A DNA stretch of 5,046 nt, taken from contig JALVKZ010000101.1 in NCBI GenBank assembly GCA_027033675.1, forward strand, positions 1 to 5,046. Reading direction: 5' to 3'. The notes beneath the pieces were generated by a model. The model saw only the letters and a program-made list of their open reading frames with translations. It searched no databases and was not told the origin of the DNA. Below, piece after piece: positions 1-5,046 of this stretch; positions within the stretch are counted from its first letter, which is position 1, and the number at the start of each line of letters is the position of its first letter. The translations under genes and the position numbers were made by a program. This DNA comes from Pyrodictiaceae archaeon (GTDB lineage: Archaea > Thermoproteota > Thermoprotei_A > Sulfolobales > Pyrodictiaceae).

Positions 1-1
1 T

Positions 2-115
2 GCATGGGAGGAGCTGATAAAATCTAGGGGCTTTTTGCTAGAGTTGCCCGAGGAGAGAAGTCTTGGCCCAGGAGTATCGTGTCCCGAGGGCCTTCCCCGT
101 CACAGTTGTTGGTAG
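2..115 (+). CDS. 3' end of an unidentified upstream gene (partial)
   Basis: Only one of the three + frames is open from the left edge past base 30. It begins [18 protein letters not shown] and stays open to a TAG at 113-115; the other two frames stop at 15-17 and 25-27. The first 20 or so residues look like ordinary charged archaeal protein. The tail that overlaps the next gene is rich in Pro, Cys and His and looks less protein-like. If real, the gene overlaps the methionine synthase by 53 bases. In several archaea a protein resembling the MetE N-terminal domain is encoded just before the core MetE, so this could be such a partner, but 37 residues are too few to recognise a family. It could also be a chance open frame. 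Confidence 0.35.
   Translation, partial: AWEELIKSRGFLLELPEERSLGPGVSCPEGLPRHSCW
50..55 (+). promoter_or_regulatory. Ribosome binding site for metE
   Basis: GAGGAG lies 7 bases before the TTG at 63. It supports that TTG as the true start, because no ATG or GTG occurs in frame between it and the conserved [10 protein letters not shown] segment, and the frame upstream closes at the TGA at 15-17. Confidence 0.6.
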
Positions 116-1073
116 TTACCCGAAGATGCCGGAGGCCCAGGAGGCTATCAAGCTGAGGCGCAAGGGCGTTATCGGTGAGGAGGAGTTCCACGAGAGAGTC
201 AGGCCAGCTATAAGGAAGGTTATCGAGGACTATCTATGGGCTGGCGTCGATATACTGAGTGATGGGGAGCAGAGCAGGGAGGACATGGTTGTCTATTTCG
301 CGGAGAGGCTTAAGGGGTACCGGGTTGGTGACTGGGTAAGGATATTCGATAATGTCTACTTCCGCAAACCAGTTGTCCACGAGAAGGTAGAGTACGTTGC
401 CCCGATGGCGGTTATGGACTGGGAGTACGCGCAGAGCATCTCCCAGGGTAGGCCCGTCAAGGCGATACTAACTGGGCCCTACACGATGGCTGACTGGAGC
501 TTCGACACACATTACGGTGATCGCCGAGAACTAGTACTCGAGCTAGCAAGGGTGCTCCGAGGAGAGATAGAAGAGTTCGTGAAGCGGGGAGCCCGGTACG
601 TACAGGTAGACGAGCCAGCCCTGCCCGCAAGGCCCCGCAGGGAAGAAGCAGAGCTGGTGAAGGAGGCCCTAGAAGTGATGCTGAGGGGCATAGAGGCTAA
701 GAAGATTGTGCACATATGCTTCGGGAGAATAGAGAAGCTCATACCCTACATACTAGAGTTCCCCGTCGACCAGATAGACCTAGAGTTCAAGAACTCCGAT
801 TTCAAGCTACTACCCTATCTCAAGGAGTACGGCTTCAACAAGGAACTAGGCTACGGCGTAGTCGATGTGCACAGCCTAAGAGTAGAAACCGTGGACGAGG
901 TAATAGACGCTGTGGAGCGCCTCATGAAGCTAGACATACTAGGACCAGAGAAAATATACCTAGACCCAGACTGCGGCCTCAAAAGACTACCCAGGGAGAT
1001 AGCGAGGCAGAAACTACGCTCAATAGCCGAGGCAGCAAGGAAGCTAAGAAAACAATACGGCTACGAAGACTAA
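63..1073 (+). CDS. metE: Core (C-terminal-domain-only) methionine synthase, MetE family
   Basis: This is a cytoplasmic enzyme that transfers a methyl group to homocysteine to make methionine. At 336 residues it corresponds only to the catalytic C-terminal barrel of bacterial MetE (about 750 residues). The N-terminal marker [10 protein letters not shown] (11-20) is present. The zinc ligands expected for the family are all visible: H217 and C219 in VHICFG, E241 in DLEF, and C304 in DPDCGLK. The substrate-site motif QVDEPALP (181-188) and the DVHS motif (268-271) are also intact, so the enzyme should be active. Core MetE proteins without the N-terminal folate domain are typical of archaea, and their methyl donor may be a corrinoid protein or a folate/pterin analogue; the sequence does not say which. 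The start is TTG with a good ribosome binding site. The gene converges on the toxin gene with 9 bases between stops. Codon use changes sharply along the gene (see findings). Confidence 0.92.
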   Translation: MAQEYRVPRAFPVTVVGSYPKMPEAQEAIKLRRKGVIGEEEFHERVRPAIRKVIEDYLWAGVDILSDGEQSREDMVVYFAERLKGYRVGDWVRIFDNVYFRKPVVHEKVEYVAPMAVMDWEYAQSISQGRPVKAILTGPYTMADWSFDTHYGDRRELVLELARVLRGEIEEFVKRGARYVQVDEPALPARPRREEAELVKEALEVMLRGIEAKKIVHICFGRIEKLIPYILEFPVDQIDLEFKNSDFKLLPYLKEYGFNKELGYGVVDVHSLRVETVDEVIDAVERLMKLDILGPEKIYLDPDCGLKRLPREIARQKLRSIAEAARKLRKQYGYED

Positions 1074-1082
1074 GCCCCTTCT

Positions 1083-1543
1083 TTAGCCCCTGCAACTTTT
1101 GGTATAGTCCTGAAGCTTTTCCGGAGTAATCACGACTCCTTCTACTGGGTATTCATGGCCTCGGAGAAACTCCATGAAGCTGTAATCTATTGTGAGAAAC
1201 GGCGTCTCCGTAAACAAAGCTGTCGCGTAATACAAGTCATCTATGTAGTCCCTATGCCCATCGCGGTAAAGTCTTATTGCCTCAACAAAAGCCTTCGGCG
1301 GAGGAGTCAGCAATTGATAGGTCTCTCGGACAGCCCTGATACCTGTCTCTATAAGGCTCAGCTTGTTCTCCGGAGCAATTTTCAGAACCTTCCAGAGAGC
1401 CTCCAGTAGACCAGCTTCAAGGTAATAGACTCTTAGTCTCCGGAATAGAGGTATTGCTGACATACGATCTTCTCAACCTCTACACCGAGAGCGGGGAGAA
1501 GGAAACTAGTATCAATCAATACCCGGCACTTAGCTCTCTCCAT
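1083..1543 (-). pseudogene. vapC: VapC-type PIN-domain toxin, frame broken by a one-base deletion
   Basis: PIN-domain toxins are magnesium-dependent ribonucleases, usually held inactive by the antitoxin encoded just upstream. The gene starts at the ATG at 1543, 14 bases inside the antitoxin gene. Its first frame (1433-1543) gives MERAKCRVLIDTSFLLPALG and a few more residues, containing the first catalytic Asp (LIDTSF). It then ends at a TAA at 1433-1435. The rest of the domain is in the -1 frame, open from 1472 to the TAA at 1083. It carries the second acidic residue (LLEALWK), the third (YIDDLYYATAL) and the fourth (FLTIDYSF). Adding one base after the GAG at 1472-1474 joins the parts as GVEVEEDRMSAIPLF and gives a normal-looking protein of about 153 residues. 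No classic slippery heptamer is visible. I therefore favour a recent disabling mutation or a sequencing error over programmed frameshifting. A product started at the internal ATG (1463) would lack the first catalytic Asp. Confidence 0.8.
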
Positions 1544-1784
1544 TAATGTAGCCTCTTTGCTGCTTTATGCTCTCCTCCTCTAGCTCCCTAAGGGTGATTT
1601 TTGCGAATTTTTCTCCCCGGAGAGACAGCGTTATCGCGTCTCTTACGGGTACCAAGATGATCTTATTATCTTCTACACGTAGCTCTAGAACAGTGCCCTC
1701 CTTAATACCTAGTCTCTCTGCGACACTCTTCGGTATAGTAATGGTTCTCTTCTTTCCGACACGTATCTGCTTCACTAAGCTCAT
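1530..1784 (-). CDS. vapB: AbrB/SpoVT-type antitoxin of the VapBC module
   Basis: This is an 84-residue protein with a swapped-hairpin AbrB-type DNA-binding domain at residues 4-47 (KQIRVGKKRTITIPKSVAE, then LGIKEGTVLELRVEDNKIIL). The charged C-terminal tail (about 60-84, with the run ELEEES) would be the part that wraps the toxin. Such antitoxins neutralise the PIN ribonuclease and often repress their own promoter. The stop codon overlaps the toxin start by 14 bases (1530-1543), the usual sign of translational coupling and of a fixed antitoxin-toxin pair. The ATG at 1784 is chosen because it gives the full domain and because a TATA-like box is centred about 26 bases before it, which implies a leaderless transcript; there is no clear ribosome binding site. 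The gene is intact although its partner is broken. Confidence 0.85.
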   Translation of the reverse strand: MSLVKQIRVGKKRTITIPKSVAERLGIKEGTVLELRVEDNKIILVPVRDAITLSLRGEKFAKITLRELEEESIKQQRGYINGES

Positions 1785-1935
1785 TAGTACTCGCCCTAAC
1801 CCCTAAATAAAATAGAATAAGCGAGTAAACGAGGTGATAAGTGTTCTCTATCCTATTCAGTGCTTTCTAAAGAGGTGCTATGAGTTTACGGGATAGCGGA
1901 TGTAAATAATCCTTAAAGGCCTATAATACCGTTAT
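1785..1935. other. Intergenic gap between vapB and porB
   Basis: This 151-base AT-rich spacer separates the end of the por operon from the antitoxin start, with both units on the minus strand. It holds the vapB TATA-like box. I see no strong stem-loop or T-run that would act as a terminator after porB; the nearest candidate is the short imperfect palindrome CCTTTAAGG around 1911-1919. On the + strand there are two ribosome-binding-site-like GAGGTG sequences, each followed by a 9-codon frame (see findings). No RNA gene is recognisable. Confidence 0.6.
1804..1817 (-). promoter_or_regulatory. Probable archaeal TATA box for vapBC
   Basis: Reading the minus strand, TTCTATTTTATTTA is an AT-rich block within a more GC-rich region, centred about 26 bases upstream of the vapB ATG. 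That is the usual distance between an archaeal TATA box and the transcription start, so transcription would begin at or within a base or two of the start codon. This agrees with the lack of a ribosome binding site. An operator for the AbrB-type protein probably overlaps here, but I see no clear inverted repeat. Confidence 0.5.
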
Positions 1936-2841
1936 TTAGAGGTCGCCCTGTATCTTTAGCGCCCGTGTTATTTCTTCCCAGTTGGTCTCTATCTCTTTCT
2001 TTATCATCTCTACGTCCTCTGGCTTGAGGTGGCGGAATCTCCCCTGTAGCTTTAGGTACTCCTCTACCGGCTTTCTCTTCTCTGGGTCTATGAGCCGGTT
2101 GCTTGGCGGGTTGAGTCTTAGCTTGCCGTTCTCGTACTCATATAGTATCCATGCGCCGGTCTCTACTGCTAGCTGGGCTATCTTTGCTGTTAGGCTTGGA
2201 TCGAATCTCCATCCCACGGGGCAGGGGGCGTGTAGGTGGATGTACTTGAAGCCCCTTATACTCGCAGCCTTCTTTAGCTTGGCTATGAAGTCCCATGGGT
2301 AGCCCACGCTCGTTGTCGCTACGTAGGGTACCCGGTGCGCGGCCACGATCTGTGGTAGGGGTTTCTTGAACTGCCTCTTACCAGTATGCGTAGTAGTGGT
2401 CCATGCGCCGTAGGGTGTTAGGCCGCTCCTCTGTATACCAGTGTTCATGTAGGCCTCGTTGTCTACGCAGATGTAGATTATGTCCTCGCCCCTCTCAGCT
2501 GCCGCGCTTAGGGCCTGGAACCCTATATCGGCTGTACCGCCGTCACCAGCCCATACAACTACCTGGGCATCAACACCTCTCCTCTTCAGCGCCCTGGCAA
2601 GCCCGCTCGCTGTGGAGGCAGCTGCTGCGAATACTATGTTTAGTATGGGTAGCCCGAAGCCCTGCCGGGGCCACAGGCCCTGGATAACGGAGCTACAGCC
2701 CGCGGGGATCACTACTACTGCTTTGTCGCCGAGCGCCATGCCTAGGTACTTGAACCCCATCGACTCTGGGCAGCCTGGGCACGCAGCGTGGCCCGGCATC
2801 ACGTATGGCTTCTTGGGGAGCTTCTTAATGTTCACGGCCAT
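1936..2841 (-). CDS. porB: Pyruvate:ferredoxin oxidoreductase, beta subunit
   Basis: This is the 301-residue thiamine-diphosphate-binding half of the catalytic core of an enzyme that converts pyruvate and CoA to acetyl-CoA and CO2 while reducing ferredoxin. The diphosphate-binding motif starts at GDGG (99-102) and runs to N128 and YMNTG (131-135). Four cysteines expected to hold the proximal [4Fe-4S] cluster are present: C21 and C24 (CPGC), C49 (AGCSS) and C207 (HAPCPVG). The sequence YMNTGIQRSG followed by GAWTTTTHTGK is the pyruvate-type signature; 2-ketoisovalerate and 2-oxoglutarate enzymes instead tend to have a YGMTGGQ-like motif. The residue after CPGC is Pro where many homologues have Gly. 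It is the last gene of the por operon, 19 bases after porA, with a perfect ribosome binding site. Its last 100 codons have almost no T at the third position. Pyruvate specificity is inferred. Confidence 0.93.
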   Translation of the reverse strand: MAVNIKKLPKKPYVMPGHAACPGCPESMGFKYLGMALGDKAVVVIPAGCSSVIQGLWPRQGFGLPILNIVFAAAASTASGLARALKRRGVDAQVVVWAGDGGTADIGFQALSAAAERGEDIIYICVDNEAYMNTGIQRSGLTPYGAWTTTTHTGKRQFKKPLPQIVAAHRVPYVATTSVGYPWDFIAKLKKAASIRGFKYIHLHAPCPVGWRFDPSLTAKIAQLAVETGAWILYEYENGKLRLNPPSNRLIDPEKRKPVEEYLKLQGRFRHLKPEDVEMIKKEIETNWEEITRALKIQGDL

Positions 2842-2845
2842 GGGT

Positions 2846-2854
2846 GATCACCTC
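2846..2854 (-). promoter_or_regulatory. Ribosome binding site for porB
   Basis: Read on the minus strand this is GAGGTGATC, a nine-base perfect complement to the archaeal 16S rRNA 3' end. It sits 4 bases before the porB ATG at 2841, within the 19-base gap after the porA stop. It fixes the porB start and argues for efficient independent initiation of the last operon gene. Confidence 0.8.
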
Positions 2855-2860
2855 AGCTGG

Positions 2861-4072
2861 TTAGTCTAGCTTGACGTGGCTTGAGGGATATGTGGGGAAA
2901 ATCTTGCCCAGGTGGTACCACATTGCTGGTATGTAGACTCTCCCGTGCTCCTCTACTAGCTGTATCGCCTTCTCAGTGAAGCGCTCGATGTCCTCATAGG
3001 ATATGTCAACTCCGCCAATGCCAGCTGGTACCCCTATCATGCTTGGTTTTGCCTCGAGGGCGCTGCTGAGCTCTAGGAATAGTGGCCCAGCGTGACCAGT
3101 TGAGAGGCTACGGTCCATTACGATTACTGCTCTCTTGCTCATCGCTGCCTCTCGTACATCGCTCCAGGGGAATGGCCTTATCCAGCGAAGCCTCATTACT
3201 CCTACCCTGTAGCCCTTCTCCCTCAGCTTGTCGGCGGCTATCTTTGCGTCGCCCATCCATGACCCGGTACCAGCTACTATGTAGTCGGCGTCGCTGCACT
3301 TGTAGCACTCTACTAAGTCGCTATAGTCTCTGCCAAAGTACTTCGCGTACTCCTTACCGACCTCCCGGATAACCTTGACGGCGTTCTCCATGCTCTGCTG
3401 CATATCCATTCTCAGCTCCTCGAAGTACTCGTCTGGCACCAGGTTGCCCATCGCTTTTGGCTCGCCCGGCTCCATTACGTAGGGCTGTCTCCTCGGAGGC
3501 AGGAACTCGTCCACGGTCTCCTGGTCGGGTAGCTCCACGGGCTCAACAGTGTGGCTTAGTATGAAGCCATCAAGCCCAACTATGCCTGGTAGGTATACTC
3601 TCGGGTCCTCGGTTATCCTGAACATCTGGAGTGTTAGGTCGAATGCCTCCTGGTTGTTCTCGGCCATCGAGACTAGCCAGCCAGTGTCACGGGTAGCTAG
3701 TATGTCCTCGTGGCTCACATGGATGTTCCACGGCGGCCCCATCGCCCTGGTAACGACGGCCATTACTACTGGTATCCTGCTACCCGCTGTCCACCACAGT
3801 ACCTCGTACATGTACATGAGCCCGTGGCTACTCGTCGCAGTGAAGGCCCTGACACCGCCGATTGCTGCTCCGTAGGTCGCTGCTAGAGCGCTGTGCTCGC
3901 TCTCAACGTGTATCATCTCGGCATCCATCTCTCCCTTGGATATGAGCTCGTCTATCTTCTCCACTATGATTGTCTGCGGGGTTATCGGGTAAGCAGCGAC
4001 AACCTCCACCCTGGCGTACTTAGCAGCGTATGCTACCGCCTCATTACCCCTCATAGCTAGTAGCTTAGGCAT
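2861..4072 (-). CDS. porA: Pyruvate:ferredoxin oxidoreductase, alpha subunit
   Basis: This is a 403-residue alpha chain, close to the usual 390-400. It pairs with PorB to form the thiamine-diphosphate site and contributes domains I and II of the enzyme. Diagnostic segments are GNEAVAYAAKYA (9-20), AYPITPQT (27-34), ESEHSALAATYGAAIGG (57-73, with E59 a likely cofactor-contacting Glu), the ATSSHGL segment (79-85), and HEDILATRDTGW (121-132). The C-terminal half has the expected transketolase-C-like fold elements (YIVAGTGSW at 264-272; RLRWIRPFPW at 294-303). I chose the ATG at 4072, which leaves about 9 bases to the AGGAGGAGG at 4082-4090 and overlaps porD by 8 bases. An ATG at 4078, or a longer frame from 4120 that adds a basic RRRRR stretch encoded by the ribosome binding site itself, is less likely. 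Confidence 0.93.
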   Translation of the reverse strand: MPKLLAMRGNEAVAYAAKYARVEVVAAYPITPQTIIVEKIDELISKGEMDAEMIHVESEHSALAATYGAAIGGVRAFTATSSHGLMYMYEVLWWTAGSRIPVVMAVVTRAMGPPWNIHVSHEDILATRDTGWLVSMAENNQEAFDLTLQMFRITEDPRVYLPGIVGLDGFILSHTVEPVELPDQETVDEFLPPRRQPYVMEPGEPKAMGNLVPDEYFEELRMDMQQSMENAVKVIREVGKEYAKYFGRDYSDLVECYKCSDADYIVAGTGSWMGDAKIAADKLREKGYRVGVMRLRWIRPFPWSDVREAAMSKRAVIVMDRSLSTGHAGPLFLELSSALEAKPSMIGVPAGIGGVDISYEDIERFTEKAIQLVEEHGRVYIPAMWYHLGKIFPTYPSSHVKLD

Positions 4073-4439
4073 TCCCATCACCCTCCTCCTTCTCCTTTGC
4101 CAGGAACTTGGACTCATCAACCATGTCTATCGCCTTAACGGGGCAAACAGCTGCGCAGACACCACAGCCCTTACAATAATCATAATCGATGACCGGTATG
4201 TCCTGGCCACGGGGCCCCTTACCAGGCACCATCTCTATCACGTTATCGGGGCAATAGAGCCAGCACAGGTAGCAACCAGTACACTTCTCAGTATTCACCA
4301 CCGGGCGCTGAGTCCTCCAATAACCAGTCTTACCCATAGCGCCAGGACCAGCCATCGACAAGGGAAGCTTATGGCCTGCTGGCTCAACTACGGCTACTAC
4401 TCCCCTCTTCCGCGACTCCTCCGACTCGGACACGGCCAT
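4065..4439 (-). CDS. porD: Pyruvate:ferredoxin oxidoreductase, delta (ferredoxin-like) subunit
   Basis: This is a 124-residue subunit with a dicluster ferredoxin fold that carries electrons from the catalytic site to external ferredoxin. Two complete CxxCxxCxxxCP motifs are visible: C53, C56, C59 and C63 (KCTGCYLCWLYCP), and C89, C92, C95 and C99 (YCKGCGVCAAVCP). They predict two [4Fe-4S] clusters. The segment GAMGKTGYWRTQRPVVNTEKC before the first cluster is typical of PorD and distinguishes it from free ferredoxins. The N-terminal 30 residues are longer than in many homologues. The start is uncertain: the ATG at 4439 gives a sensible protein but only a poor GGGGTGG-like site directly before it, whereas a TTG at 4478 would add 13 residues and also lacks a ribosome binding site. 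The gene overlaps porA by 8 bases. Confidence 0.9.
   Translation of the reverse strand: MAVSESEESRKRGVVAVVEPAGHKLPLSMAGPGAMGKTGYWRTQRPVVNTEKCTGCYLCWLYCPDNVIEMVPGKGPRGQDIPVIDYDYCKGCGVCAAVCPVKAIDMVDESKFLAKEKEEGDGNA
4082..4090 (-). promoter_or_regulatory. Ribosome binding site for porA, inside porD
   Basis: Read on the minus strand, AGGAGGAGG lies inside the last codons of porD. Counting from its last base, spacing favours the ATG at 4072 (9 bases) over the ATG at 4078 (3 bases) and the GTG at 4081 (none). The stretch also encodes Glu residues of the porD tail, so it serves both roles. Confidence 0.65.
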
Positions 4440-4489
4440 GAACCACCCCACCAGGGGAAAGGCACGCGAAGAAAACAACGTGATAGGGC

Positions 4490-5046
4490 CTAGTCGTGCC
4501 TAGTACTCGTCACCTCCTGTAGCTCCTCGTAAGCCCTTCTAGCCGCCAGCGCGTTAGCCTCCGCTATCTTTGGCCTCGTCTCCCAGTACAACCGGATAGC
4601 CTCCATGACAGCGTCTATCGAGACCAGGCCAGTAGCCCTAGCAAGTGCACCGAGCATAGCAGTGTTCACCACCGGCCACCCGGCCACGACGAGGCCAAGC
4701 TCCTTAGCAATCCTCGTGGCGTTAACCACGTATAGCCGGGCCTCCACGCCTCCAAGATCAATGGGCTCCGGGAGATTAGCCACGATCCTTATCCCAGGCT
4801 TGATGCCCGCGAGCACCCTGTCACGCTCAACCATGAGCAAGCCAGGGTCGAGGACGACTAGTACATCGGGTCTCCTAACCATACTATGAACCGGTACTGG
4901 CCGGGGAGCAATCCTCGCGAACGCCAATACATGGGCGCCTCTACGCTCAGCACCGAAGCTCGGGATAGCCTGGCCCCACTTACCCTCCAGCAGCGCTGCC
5001 TGAACCAGTATAGAGGCAGCAGTAACAGCGCCCTGGCCTCCACGTC
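4490..5046 (-). CDS. porG: Pyruvate:ferredoxin oxidoreductase, gamma subunit (5' end beyond window)
   Basis: This gene encodes the gamma subunit (domain III of single-chain enzymes), which completes the catalytic heterotetramer. The frame is open from the right edge. The first full codons read RGGQGAVTAASILVQAALLE, the glycine-rich family start that normally follows only about 7-10 residues, so little is missing. It continues with GKWGQAIPSFGAERRGAHV, then a PVPVHSMVRRPDVLVVLDP segment and NTAMLGALARATG near the C-terminus, all typical of PorG. About 184 residues are visible, in line with the family. A TTG at 4927 is only an internal codon and not the start. It is the first gene of the visible operon; the promoter must lie outside the window. 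The TAG at 4490-4492 is 50 bases before the chosen porD ATG. Confidence 0.93.
   Translation of the reverse strand, partial: RGGQGAVTAASILVQAALLEGKWGQAIPSFGAERRGAHVLAFARIAPRPVPVHSMVRRPDVLVVLDPGLLMVERDRVLAGIKPGIRIVANLPEPIDLGGVEARLYVVNATRIAKELGLVVAGWPVVNTAMLGALARATGLVSIDAVMEAIRLYWETRPKIAEANALAARRAYEELQEVTSTRHD

Noticed and set aside
716..1129. Open + strand frame of 137 codons overlapping the end of metE
   Set aside because: It is rich in Arg, Thr and Gln with no recognisable motif and overlaps a strongly supported gene in another frame; it is a shadow of metE coding bias.
1155..1409. Open + strand frame antisense to the toxin gene
   Set aside because: The minus strand here encodes clear PIN-domain motifs; the + frame has no conserved pattern and no ribosome binding site.
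1466..1474. Programmed -1 frameshift site in vapC
   Set aside because: The sequence GAGAAGATC lacks a slippery heptamer and no obvious downstream pseudoknot is seen, so recoding is not called, only kept as an alternative.
1908..1922. Possible terminator after porB
   Set aside because: The palindrome around CCTTTAAGG is short and imperfect and is not followed by a clear T-run, so it is not annotated as a terminator.
4073..4120. N-terminal extension of porA from base 4120
   Set aside because: The added residues (including five Arg in a row) are encoded by the porA ribosome binding site and the porD tail, and they are absent from the family.
4490..4927. porG as a complete gene starting at the TTG at 4927
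   Set aside because: The same frame stays open to the window edge and encodes the conserved PorG N-terminus, so the TTG is an internal Leu codon.
4858..5043. Minus-strand frame starting with a Leu-rich stretch that resembles a signal peptide
   Set aside because: It is out of frame with porG, whose RGGQGAVTAAS start motif covers the same bases; the hydrophobic run is a by-product.

Overview
The window looks like chromosomal DNA of a hyperthermophilic crenarchaeon (Thermoproteota), most like the Desulfurococcales/Pyrodictiaceae side, although the exact genus cannot be read from it. The reasons are a four-subunit pyruvate:ferredoxin oxidoreductase in gamma-delta-alpha-beta order, a stand-alone core methionine synthase, and an AbrB/PIN (VapBC) module. 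In addition, one ribosome binding site (GAGGTGATC) perfectly matches the archaeal 16S 3' end, an archaeal TATA-like box lies about 26 bases before a start codon, and AGG/AGA, ATA and CTA codons are used heavily in Lys/Glu/Arg/Val-rich proteins.

Layout. Bases 1-115 hold the probable 3' end of an unidentified upstream gene on the + strand. It overlaps the start of a core methionine synthase (63-1073, +). Facing it, with only 9 bases between the stop codons, is a minus-strand toxin-antitoxin pair: an AbrB-type antitoxin (1530-1784) and a PIN-domain toxin (1083-1543). The toxin reading frame is broken by an apparent single-base deletion near base 1472. A 151-base gap (1785-1935) carries the probable antitoxin promoter. 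The remainder (1936-5046, -) is one operon, porG-porD-porA-porB, whose first gene runs off the right edge and lacks only its first few codons.

How the genes work together. The four por genes encode one cytoplasmic iron-sulfur/thiamine-diphosphate enzyme. The alpha and beta chains form the catalytic core, gamma supplies the remaining catalytic domain, and delta carries two [4Fe-4S] clusters that pass electrons to ferredoxin. The beta-subunit motif YMNTGIQRS and the following GAWTTT point to pyruvate rather than branched-chain 2-oxoacids. The methionine synthase and the toxin-antitoxin pair show no functional link to the por operon.

The two observations most worth following are the split PIN toxin, in which catalytic residues lie in two overlapping frames, and a strong 5'-to-3' shift from T-ending to A-ending codons inside metE and porB. 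I found no convincing evidence of a wholly new multi-gene system, RNA gene, CRISPR array or mobile element.
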